Source of the DNA: UBA1444 sp964521625
Lineage (GTDB): Bacteria; Bacillota; Negativicutes; UBA1444
Assembly (NCBI GenBank): GCA_964521625.1
Contig: CAZFSM010000011.1
Coordinates: 1-64,000, forward strand
Reading direction: 5' to 3'
DNA: 64,000 bases
Shown here: one piece after another, positions 18,345 through 26,149 of the stretch
Position numbering within the stretch: position 1 is the stretch's first letter
Layout: each line of letters begins with the position of its first letter
The notes under the pieces: generated by a model
The model's input: the letters and a program-made list of their open reading frames with translations, nothing else
What the model was told of the DNA's origin: nothing
The model's database searches: none
Program-made: the position numbers and the translations under genes

Positions 18345-18915
18345 ATGAAGCAACCAACGATGACCCGCCGCAATTTTTGCAAATGCTCGGCGCTGACCGC
18401 TCTCAGCCTCGGACTTAACCCCTGGGGCAAGCTGCTCTCACCGGGACATGCTGCTGCCGCCACGACTAGCGCCAACTATTACCTGGCCCACAGTCGGGAA
18501 CTGATCGGGGCGTTTGTCGGCAGCCTGAAAGGGGTCTATCAGTTTCTCGAGCCCGAGCTCGGGATGCTGCGCAGCAGGATGATTACTCAGCAGGCCCTGG
18601 TCAACTTCAAAGCGCTGCTGCCCAACCTGCCCGATGTCGGCGGCGAACGCAACTGGGATACCGAGTTTTTGCCAATCGTGGCCTGGTCAAGTTTTTTCAG
18701 TCGCAGGGACGGGCCGAACTGGCGCCCTATGTCTGCCTGAACGACTTTGCCCGCAGCAAAACTTTCGCCACCGGCCTGCACCGGACTAAAACCGTGGCGA
18801 TGGGCGACGGCGTCTGCAACTTCCGTTACAAAGCGGGCCGCACGGTCAGTCAGGACTGGTCGACCGAAATCGACCGGATTCGCGCCCACAAGGTATATCT
18901 TCCCGCTCATAATTG
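18345..18915 (+). pseudogene. Broken Tat-signal protein with ATC-hydrolase-like domain
   Basis: The intact start (GGAGG then ATG at 18345) encodes a twin-arginine signal (TRRNFCKCSALTALSLGL) and an N-terminal part with LPNLPDVGGERNW, stopping at 18740. The typical C-terminal part of the L-2-amino-thiazoline-4-carboxylic acid hydrolase-like family appears in another frame from about 18683: KFFQSQGRAELAPYVC, then GLHRTKTVAMGDGVCNFRYK. The two parts abut directly, so both a frameshift and loss of the middle of the domain (tens of residues by family layout) are indicated. The exact 3' end is uncertain. Confidence 0.75.
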
Positions 18916-19008
18916 CCTGCTAAAATCCTGCAAGACAAGCAAAGCCAAATTTGCTAGACTTAACTCAGCGAAGACAATAAACAGTCTCGTTTGCAGGAGG
19001 ATTTTTCG

Positions 19009-19494
19009 ATGGATACCCACACGCATTTTCTTTATCGTGTTCCCAGTGAATTGGGCCATTTCAGCCTCGTTGCCAGCGAAACTGCATTGACCCATTTCTT
19101 TTTCGACGGCGAAGCGCCCCGCTTTGACACGACTTTGCATGAAACCCCGTTATTGCGGGAAGCCGCTACCCAGCTGCGGCAATATTTGTCCGGCGATCGC
19201 CAGCAGTTTGCGCTGCCGCTCGACCCCGTAGGCAGTGAATTTTTCCGGCGAGCTTGGCAGGCTCTCGTGGCGATTCCCTACGGCGAGACCCGCAGCTATC
19301 AGCAGCTCGCCGTAGCGATCGGCAATGCCAAAGCCTGCCGCGCCGTCGGTCTGGCCAACAACCGCAATCCGCTGCCGATCTTTATTCCCTGCCACCGGGT
19401 CATCGGCGCCAACCAAAAACTCACCGGCTACCGGGGTGGACTGCCGCTGAAGCAAACCCTGCTGGAACTGGAACAACGACATGCCCGTATTTAA
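19009..19494 (+). CDS. ogt: Methylated-DNA--protein-cysteine methyltransferase
   Basis: A 161-residue O6-alkylguanine-DNA alkyltransferase. The suicidal acceptor is Cys128 in IPCHRVIG, and the DNA-binding helix contains RAVGLANNRNPLPI. The start at 19009 is set by AGGAGG eight bases upstream; a start at 18991 would precede that site. It transfers alkyl groups from guanine or thymine to itself. The 3' end overlaps the next glycosylase gene by 14 bases, which suggests coupled translation. Confidence 0.95.
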   Translation: MDTHTHFLYRVPSELGHFSLVASETALTHFFFDGEAPRFDTTLHETPLLREAATQLRQYLSGDRQQFALPLDPVGSEFFRRAWQALVAIPYGETRSYQQLAVAIGNAKACRAVGLANNRNPLPIFIPCHRVIGANQKLTGYRGGLPLKQTLLELEQRHARI

Positions 19495-20119
19495 TTACAG
19501 TCAGACCGAACTGAACCATCTTAAGCGGAATGATAAAAAACTGGCCCGCATCATCGAGCTGATCGGCCCGATTGAACGAGCCGTAAATCCTGATCTATTC
19601 AGCGCACTGATCCACAGCATCGTGGCGCAGCAGATTGCGACCAAGGCGGCAACCACCGTCTGGAACCGACTGCTGGACCGCTGTGGCGAGATCACGCCGC
19701 ACTGCCTGTATGCAATGGATGCATCTGAAATCCAGCAATGCGGCCTGTCGATGCGCAAGGCCCGCTATATTCATGGCGTTAGCCGTGCAGTCGCCTTACA
19801 GGAAATCAATCTGGACGAATTTCCCGCCCTGTCCGATGCGGAAATCATCGCGCGGCTCGCCGCTCTGGAAGGCATCGGCATCTGGACCGCCGAAATGCTG
19901 CTGATTTTTTCGCTGCAGCGGCCAAACATTGTCAGCTGGGGAGATTTGGCGATCCGGCGCGGTATGATGGCGCTTTATGGACTGAAACAGCTGGAAAAAA
20001 TCCAGTTCGACAACTATTGCAAACGCTACTCTCCCTATGGCTCGGTAGCCTCACTTTATCTGTGGGCGCTGGCTGCGAAAAAACCGGAGGCGATGGACGA
20101 TGACGCTGACTGCCGCTGA
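19481..20119 (+). CDS. DNA-3-methyladenine glycosylase II (AlkA-like, HhH-GPD)
   Basis: A 212-residue HhH-GPD glycosylase that excises alkylated bases. The hairpin is LEGIGIWTA (129-137) and the catalytic aspartate is Asp155 in SWGDLAIRRG. It lacks the extra N-terminal domain of E. coli AlkA and has no Fe-S cysteines, as in many Gram-positive AlkA proteins. It overlaps ogt at its start and adaA at its end (20 bases), so the three form one repair operon. Confidence 0.92.
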   Translation: MPVFNYSQTELNHLKRNDKKLARIIELIGPIERAVNPDLFSALIHSIVAQQIATKAATTVWNRLLDRCGEITPHCLYAMDASEIQQCGLSMRKARYIHGVSRAVALQEINLDEFPALSDAEIIARLAALEGIGIWTAEMLLIFSLQRPNIVSWGDLAIRRGMMALYGLKQLEKIQFDNYCKRYSPYGSVASLYLWALAAKKPEAMDDDADCR

Positions 20120-20657
20120 AAAATGGCAGGCCATTAACCACAACGACGCCGACTATGACGGACAGTTCTATTACGGCGTAAAAACAACCGGCATCTTTTG
20201 CCGGCCTTCCTGCAAATCCAAACCGCCGCTACAGCCGAATACGCTATTTTTTGACAGCGCCCAAGCCGCCTGCAAACATGGGTTCCGCCCCTGCAAGCGC
20301 TGCCGGCCCGACCTGTATGAATACCAACCGGTACTGGAGCTGCTGGAGCAGGCAAAAAAACTCTATCTTGAACATTTTGCCGACAAAGAAGCCCTGACAG
20401 AGGGACTGAATGCCCTGCCAGTCAGCACAACCCATCTGATCCGACTGTTTCGCACGCACTACGGCGTCACCCCCAATGAATACCTGAACCGGCTGCGCGT
20501 GGCCAAAGCCGCCGAGGCTTTGCTGCAATCCGACGCCAGTTTGCTGGACATTGCCTATACTAGCGGCTTTGGCAGTTTGTCCGGCTTTTATTTCTGGTTC
20601 AAAAAAAATAACGGCGCCCCACCGCTGGAGTACCGTCGCCGCAAATTCCACCAATAA
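20100..20657 (+). CDS. adaA: AdaA-like methylphosphotriester-DNA methyltransferase / AraC regulator
   Basis: A 185-residue protein equal to the N-terminal half of Ada. The zinc and methyl-acceptor cysteines are 34, 38, 65 and 68 (FCRPSC, then PCKRC), followed by an AraC-type DNA-binding domain (about 85-180; ends GFGSLSGFYFWFKKNNGAPPLEYRR). Methyl transfer from DNA phosphotriesters to Cys34 turns such proteins into activators of repair genes. Here it is the last gene of the ogt-alkA-adaA operon and probably controls it. Confidence 0.94.
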   Translation: MTLTAAEKWQAINHNDADYDGQFYYGVKTTGIFCRPSCKSKPPLQPNTLFFDSAQAACKHGFRPCKRCRPDLYEYQPVLELLEQAKKLYLEHFADKEALTEGLNALPVSTTHLIRLFRTHYGVTPNEYLNRLRVAKAAEALLQSDASLLDIAYTSGFGSLSGFYFWFKKNNGAPPLEYRRRKFHQ

Positions 20658-20686
20658 ACACTCAAAACAAACTTAACACGTTATGC

Positions 20687-20732
20687 CAGGACAGGCCTGG
20701 TCACGTTTCATCGCGTGACCAGGCCTGTCCTG
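20687..20732. terminator. Large bidirectional terminator with a 19-bp perfect stem
   Basis: Arms 20687-20705 and 20714-20732 are perfect complements around an eight-base loop. It sits between converging genes: adaA ends at 20657 and the ABC permease on the other strand ends at 20701. The hairpin therefore includes the last codons of the permease. No long T run is seen on either side, so release may rely on stem strength. Confidence 0.65.
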
Positions 20733-21585
20733 CTGCTGCCGGCGGGTGGGTCTTGCCGCGCAGACCGGCCAGCACGAACAGCGTCAACAGGTAGGGCATC
20801 ATTTGCACAAACTGGTAGGGAATGGTCTGACTCTGCACCAACCGAAAGCTCATGGCATCGAACACACCAAACAGCAACGATGCCCCAACGACGCCAAACG
20901 GGTTCCAGTTGCCAAAAATCAGCGCCGCCAAGGCAATAAAGCCTTTTCCCTGCGTCATGCCCTCCACATACATCCCGGTATGTTCGATGGACAGGTAGGC
21001 GCCGGCCAGGCCGGCAAACGCGCCGCAGATCAGCACGCCGGCGTAACGGTATGCCGAAACAGAAATCCCTACAGAATCGGCAGCGGCGGGATTCTCGCCC
21101 ACGGCCTGAAGGTGCAGGCCAAAGCCGGTTCGTGTCAAAACCAGCCAAGTCAATCCTGTCAAAACCAGCGTCAGCGGAATCAACCAAGACATTTCGCTGC
21201 CACCGGCAAACAGTTCAGGCAATCCTGGCACTTCAGGACTGGAAGCCGCCATGCCAAAGATGCGGTAACCAAAAAGTCGGTTCAGACCATAAGCCAGAAT
21301 GTTGATCGCAACCCCTGATATGATCTGATCCACCCGTCCGTTCACCGTCACCGCTGCATGCAACAGCGCCATCAGCATTCCAGCAGCCGCCGCCAGCAAA
21401 ATGCCGGCTGTCGGTCCATACCAGAACGCCCCCGCTGCGCCCCAGAACGCACCGATCATCATCATCCCTTCTAGTCCGATATTGATTACACCGCTGCGTT
21501 CCGACCAGAGAGCGCCAAGCGCACAGATCGCAACAGGAATTCCCAGGCGAAGGGCCGAGGCGGTCAGTTCCAGCAAGCCGTCCAT
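20701..21585 (-). CDS. BMP-type ABC importer permease 2
   Basis: A 294-residue inner-membrane permease (BPD_transp_2 family), of the type that imports nucleosides with BMP-family receptors. It has about eight to nine segments and the family signature GVINIGLEGMMMIGAF near residue 33. The start at 21585 (MDGLLELTAS) overlaps the stop of permease 1 as TGATG; the longer frame lies inside that gene. The last codons fall within the 19-bp hairpin. Confidence 0.92.
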   Translation of the reverse strand: MDGLLELTASALRLGIPVAICALGALWSERSGVINIGLEGMMMIGAFWGAAGAFWYGPTAGILLAAAAGMLMALLHAAVTVNGRVDQIISGVAINILAYGLNRLFGYRIFGMAASSPEVPGLPELFAGGSEMSWLIPLTLVLTGLTWLVLTRTGFGLHLQAVGENPAAADSVGISVSAYRYAGVLICGAFAGLAGAYLSIEHTGMYVEGMTQGKGFIALAALIFGNWNPFGVVGASLLFGVFDAMSFRLVQSQTIPYQFVQMMPYLLTLFVLAGLRGKTHPPAAAGQAWSRDET

Positions 21586-22697
21586 CAGGAACCCAGCCTC
21601 CTTTCCCGCCTGGTCAACTTTCGGTCCACCCATTGCATTGTCAGCGCTACGCTGAGGATCATGATCCCTTGAAAAATAACCACCAGTTCCATTGGAATCG
21701 CCAAAAAGGTCTGGATGCCCTCGCCGCCGCGGCCCAACAGCCCGAACAGCAGGGCGGCCGGAATCACGCCGAGCGGATGGTTGTTGGCCAAAAGCGCCAC
21801 CGCAATGCCGGTAAAGCCAAAACTGCGGGGAAAGTCCATGTCGAACGAATCATAATAGCCAAACAAATGCGATAACCCGACTAACCCGGCAATGCCGCCA
21901 CTGAGCAAAAACGCTTTCATGCGGACCCGGTCAACCCGGATGCCGACATTTTGCGCCGCTAGCGGACCTTGACCGGTCGCCCGGATTTCAAAGCCCAGCG
22001 GAGTGTAGCGAAACAGAACCCAACAACCGACCGCCAGCAGAATGCCCACTAGCAAAAACAGGTTGATCGCGATATAGTCCGGCACATCCAGCCCCAGCAG
22101 GCGCAAAGCCACATTTAGTTTTGGCGCCGCGACAGATGCTTCAAACAGTGGTGTTCTGATCAGCGGGCTACCCAGCCCCGCCGGAATCTGTTGGTTGCGG
22201 TCCATATACACGTCCGCCACCAACCAGTGCAACAATGCATAGGCGACATAATTGAGCATGATTGTGCTGATCACTTCATGCACGCCACGAAACACTTTCA
22301 GATAGGCTGGCAGCAGAATCCACAACATCGACCCGGTCAGCGCCGCCAGCACCGCCAGCGGCAGATGCAACCAGGCCGGCAGGCCTTGCAGGCTGAAACC
22401 GACCCAGGCCGCACAAAACGCGCCGATCAGGTACTGACCTTCCACCCCGATGTTCAGCAACCCTGCCTTCATACCGACCGCCACCGCCAGACCGGCAAAT
22501 AGCAGCGGCGTGGCATAGAACAAAATCGAGCCGATACTGTCGGTCCGTCCCAGGCTAAATGACAATAGCGTGGCATACACCTGCCAGGGATTGTAGCCGA
22601 GCAGAAGCATAAACAGGGCCCCGACGCACAGCGCCAGCAGCACGGCGGCGAGCGGCGCCAAAATCCGCAGCAGCAAAATCTGTTGTCGTTCGTTCAT
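21585..22697 (-). CDS. BMP-type ABC importer permease 1
   Basis: A 370-residue BPD_transp_2 permease, the longer partner typical of guanosine/nucleoside importers. KAGLLNIGVEGQYLIGAF (about residues 78-95) is the family signature, and GGIAGLVGLSHLFGYYDSF is also typical. The gene overlaps the ATPase gene by four bases and permease 2 by one. Together they form the channel fed by the BMP lipoprotein. Confidence 0.93.
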   Translation of the reverse strand: MNERQQILLLRILAPLAAVLLALCVGALFMLLLGYNPWQVYATLLSFSLGRTDSIGSILFYATPLLFAGLAVAVGMKAGLLNIGVEGQYLIGAFCAAWVGFSLQGLPAWLHLPLAVLAALTGSMLWILLPAYLKVFRGVHEVISTIMLNYVAYALLHWLVADVYMDRNQQIPAGLGSPLIRTPLFEASVAAPKLNVALRLLGLDVPDYIAINLFLLVGILLAVGCWVLFRYTPLGFEIRATGQGPLAAQNVGIRVDRVRMKAFLLSGGIAGLVGLSHLFGYYDSFDMDFPRSFGFTGIAVALLANNHPLGVIPAALLFGLLGRGGEGIQTFLAIPMELVVIFQGIMILSVALTMQWVDRKLTRRERRLGS

Positions 22698-24220
22698 GCC
22701 GGCGCTGCCTCCTTGCTGCCACTCAGCATGTAGTGACCAATCTCACCGGGCGTTAGCTCTCCAGCTGAGAACTCACGCACAATCCGTCCGCGGTAAAGAA
22801 CGCCAATCCTATCTGCCAGCTCCAGGACTTCCTCCAGGTCCGCCGAAATCAGCAACACGGCCGTTCCGCTTCGCTGCGCCGCCCGCAAGCGATCATACAC
22901 CATCTCGGCGGCGCCGACGTCCAGGCCCCGCACCGGTTGGCTGGCCACCAACACTTTCGGCTGCAGGTTCAGTTCGCGGGCCAGAATCACCTTTTGCCGG
23001 TTGCCGCCGGATAACGAGCGCACCGGCTGTTCGATGGAAGCCAGACGAATTGAGTATTGCCGGACTTGTTCCGCCACATGATTTTGGCAGTTTTTTTCCG
23101 ACAGAATACCGCCCCGACTAAACTCCGGCCGGCGGAGCTGCCCGAGCAGCATGTTTTCCCATACAGCCATCGCACCAATCAAGCCCTGGCGATCACGGTC
23201 CTCCGGGATCAATCCCACCCCGCGCCGCCGGACCGCCGCCGCATCTTCACCGGCAATGTTGACCCCAGCTACAGCAACAATGCCGCTACTCGGGGACACT
23301 GCCCCCGTCACTACCCCGGTCAGCTCCTGCTGACCATTGCCGGATACGCCGACCACCCCATAGATTTCACCGCCGCGGATTTGCAGCGACAGTCCCTGCA
23401 GCGACTTTGCCCGCCGGCTGTCCTGGCAGCAGACATCTGTTAATTCTAGCAGCAGTGGCCCCGGTTCCGGCGATTGCCCCTGCGGCGCAGAAAAAATCGC
23501 CCGACCGATCATCATCTCGACCAGGCGTTCACGCGTCGCCGTCGCCGCTTCCACCGTTCCGACCAGTCGGCCCTGCCGCAGCACGGTCACCCGGTCGGCG
23601 ATTGCCAGCACCTCGCTCAGTTTGTGACTGACATACAGCACCGTCTTTCCCTGGGCCCGCATCTCACGCAGCAGCGCCAGCAATTCTTTGGTCTCCGCCG
23701 GCGTCAATACCGCTGTCGGTTCGTCAAAGATCAGAATGTCGCCGCCCCGATAGAGCAGCTTGACGATTTCCACCCGTTGCCGCAGACCAACCGGCAAGTC
23801 GCCGACCGGGCAGTCCAGATCAAGCGAAAGACCCAGATCCCGGCAGATCATTGCGACCTTTTGCCGGGCCTGCGTCCTATCCAGCCAGCCATAGTTTTTT
23901 TCACAGCTCAGCATGATGTTCTGCAACACGGTAAACCGGTCGACCAGCATAAAATGCTGATGCACCATGCCAATGCCGGCCTGGATCGCGTCCTGCGGTC
24001 CGGCGAAACTGACTGGCTGCCCCTGAATGCGAATTTGTCCCGCATCCGGCTTATGCAATCCGGCCAGCAGATTCATCAACGTTGTCTTGCCAGCGCCATT
24101 TTCGCCAACTACGGCATGGATGACGCCGCATTCGACCGAAAACCCGATCCCGTCATTGGCCAAAGCACCGGCAAACTTTTTGCTTATAGCGCAAAATTCT
24201 ATAACAGGTGTCAAATTCAC
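22694..24220 (-). CDS. BMP-type ABC importer ATPase (two NBDs)
   Basis: A 508-residue protein with two fused nucleotide-binding domains, like RbsA and nucleoside importer ATPases. Domain 1 has a full Walker A (GENGAGKTTLMN) and Walker B (ILIFDEPTAVLT) but a weak signature (LPVGLRQRVEI). Domain 2 has a degenerate Walker A (SGNGQQEL) and a good signature LSGGNRQKVILAREL, so one composite site is probably the main ATPase. The start is GTG at 24220, directly next to the BMP gene stop. Confidence 0.94.
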   Translation of the reverse strand: MNLTPVIEFCAISKKFAGALANDGIGFSVECGVIHAVVGENGAGKTTLMNLLAGLHKPDAGQIRIQGQPVSFAGPQDAIQAGIGMVHQHFMLVDRFTVLQNIMLSCEKNYGWLDRTQARQKVAMICRDLGLSLDLDCPVGDLPVGLRQRVEIVKLLYRGGDILIFDEPTAVLTPAETKELLALLREMRAQGKTVLYVSHKLSEVLAIADRVTVLRQGRLVGTVEAATATRERLVEMMIGRAIFSAPQGQSPEPGPLLLELTDVCCQDSRRAKSLQGLSLQIRGGEIYGVVGVSGNGQQELTGVVTGAVSPSSGIVAVAGVNIAGEDAAAVRRRGVGLIPEDRDRQGLIGAMAVWENMLLGQLRRPEFSRGGILSEKNCQNHVAEQVRQYSIRLASIEQPVRSLSGGNRQKVILARELNLQPKVLVASQPVRGLDVGAAEMVYDRLRAAQRSGTAVLLISADLEEVLELADRIGVLYRGRIVREFSAGELTPGEIGHYMLSGSKEAAPA

Positions 24221-25309
24221 TTATTTGATTTCCTTGCGGCTGATCGGAATCTTGATATCACCGGCCAGAATCCGGTTGCGGATTTCTTCCAGCTTCGATT
24301 TGAAGGGCGCAACGACCGCGCGGTTGTAATCGTTGTCGGCATAGCCGATCCCATTTTCCTTGATGCCAAACTCCTGATAGCCGCCTTTGAAGCTGCCGGC
24401 GCTGGCCGTCCGGATCGTGTCCTGCACAGCCACATCTACCCGTTTGAGCATGCTGGTCAGGACATACGGACGCTGCTCCGGACTGACCGTCAGGGACTGG
24501 TCGGCGTCGACGCCGATGAACAGTTTCTTTTGCGCCACTACGGCATCAAGCGCCCCCAGCCCTGACGAGCCGGCGGCGGCAAACAGGATATCCACGCCGG
24601 CGCCCAGTTGTTTCAGCGCCAGTTCTTTGCCTTTTACAGGGTCCTTGAATGCATTGCCGGTTGTACCTACGTAATCCGACAACACAACGACGTCCGGTTT
24701 GACGTAACGGGCGCCGGCAGTGTAGCCAGCCTCAAATTTCTCGATTATTGGAATCTGCATGCCACCGACAAAACCCAGCTTGCCGCTGGCACTTTTCATC
24801 GCCGCCATCGCGCCAACCAGAAACGCTCCCTCCTGTTCCCGGTACAGCAGGCAGAGAACATTGCTTTCAGGCGTCAATCCCTGCACATAACCATCCACCA
24901 CCGCAAATTTTATCTGGGGAAAATCTTTGGCTACCTTGCGGATGGAATCGGGAAACATGAACCCGATGCCAAAAATCAGGTCGTATTTATCCTGGGCCAG
25001 CAGTCGCAGCAACTGTTCCCGGTTCTCGCCGCCGCCGGCCGGTTCCAGCACTTTGATTTCCAGTCGGTCGCCCAGCTCTTTTTGGGCTGCTTCCAGCCCC
25101 GCATAAGCGCCGTCATTGAATGACTTGTCGCCGCGCCCGCCCACATCGTAAACCAGGCCGACTCGCAGTTTCTTCGCCTCCGGTTGTTTGGTCGGCGCTG
25201 TCGGTGAGGTCGGGGTCTGGCCGCAACCCGCCAATATCAGACTCAAAATCAAGACCATGACAAGGATTAGTATACTGCCAAATTTTCTCTGTTGGTAAAC
25301 ACTATGCAA
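24221..25309 (-). CDS. BMP family substrate-binding lipoprotein
   Basis: A 362-residue BMP/PnrA-like receptor. It has a lipoprotein signal with lipobox LAGC (Cys about residue 29) and a low-complexity Thr/Pro linker. Family motifs are LVYDVGGRGDKSFNDGAYAGLE and IIEKFEAGYTAGARY. Such proteins bind purine nucleosides or related molecules. The start is a TTG at 25309 overlapping the end of the EFR1 gene by eight bases; a GTG or ATG a few codons inside is possible. Confidence 0.9.
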   Translation of the reverse strand: MHSVYQQRKFGSILILVMVLILSLILAGCGQTPTSPTAPTKQPEAKKLRVGLVYDVGGRGDKSFNDGAYAGLEAAQKELGDRLEIKVLEPAGGGENREQLLRLLAQDKYDLIFGIGFMFPDSIRKVAKDFPQIKFAVVDGYVQGLTPESNVLCLLYREQEGAFLVGAMAAMKSASGKLGFVGGMQIPIIEKFEAGYTAGARYVKPDVVVLSDYVGTTGNAFKDPVKGKELALKQLGAGVDILFAAAGSSGLGALDAVVAQKKLFIGVDADQSLTVSPEQRPYVLTSMLKRVDVAVQDTIRTASAGSFKGGYQEFGIKENGIGYADNDYNRAVVAPFKSKLEEIRNRILAGDIKIPISRKEIK

Positions 25310-26126
25310 GATGATTTCCGCCGCCTTCCGTTTCTCCTGTTTGGTTCATCGTCGCCATCATGTCGGCGACAGAAATCGCCGGGTGATGATACCGCTGTTT
25401 GCCTGCCGTCCTTTTCGCATATTGCACCGCTTGCTGCGGGCACCACTGGATGCAGGCCAGGCACTGTTCGCAGCGATGCTGCCATGCCGGGCGGCCCGAC
25501 TCCAGTCGGATATTGTCCGCCGGGCAGACTCGGGTGCACAGGCCGCAGCCGTTACAGTTCGCGTCGGTCCAGAAATCTTTGTCCATACCGGCAACTTTCG
25601 GGAACGCAAACTTATAGGCAGTAGACAGGAAAGGGTTCTGCCACCATGGTCCCTGCTCGATCGGTGCGCTCGCCTGGCCACGGACTATCGCTGCGATCCG
25701 GTCGAGTTTCTCCTCGGCTTGTGTGAACAGCTTCTGTTGTTTGTCTACCGGTTCTGCGCCATTCCAGATAATGTAGTTCGACGGCGATAGCATGCCAAAT
25801 CCAGCTTGCAGCGACAAGCCCTGCGCCTGCAGCAATTTTTTCAGCTGCAACAGGCTGGCCGCCACCTGCCCCGCGTTGACCGCCACTGCAAAGTGGTAGC
25901 CGTCCGACTGGCCGGCAAGTTGGCCGACAAACTCGACCACCCGTCGCGGCACGCCCCACATGTGAACGGGGAAAACCAGTCCGGTCCTTTCACATGGCGC
26001 ATCAGGCAACCGGCAATCGGCCCGAAGTGGAACCAATTCCACTTCGCCGTCCAGCCGCACCGCCAGTTGCCGCGCCACCCACAGCGAATTTCCCGTCCCG
26101 GTGTAATAATACAAACGTGTGCGCAT
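25302..26126 (-). CDS. EFR1-type flavodoxin-ferredoxin fusion protein
   Basis: A 274-residue protein with a flavodoxin-like N-terminal domain (YYYTGTGNSLWVARQLA, about 5-21, the FMN phosphate loop) and two 4Fe-4S motifs at the end (CNGCGLCTRVCP and CEQCLACIQWCP). This is the EFR1 layout of anaerobes; it should carry low-potential electrons. The start at 26126 has GAGG eight bases upstream. The start 23 bases after the upstream gene suggests co-transcription. Its redox partner is unknown. Confidence 0.88.
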   Translation of the reverse strand: MRTRLYYYTGTGNSLWVARQLAVRLDGEVELVPLRADCRLPDAPCERTGLVFPVHMWGVPRRVVEFVGQLAGQSDGYHFAVAVNAGQVAASLLQLKKLLQAQGLSLQAGFGMLSPSNYIIWNGAEPVDKQQKLFTQAEEKLDRIAAIVRGQASAPIEQGPWWQNPFLSTAYKFAFPKVAGMDKDFWTDANCNGCGLCTRVCPADNIRLESGRPAWQHRCEQCLACIQWCPQQAVQYAKRTAGKQRYHHPAISVADMMATMNQTGETEGGGNHLA

Positions 26127-26149
26127 ACTTAGCCTCGCATTCCTGTGTT

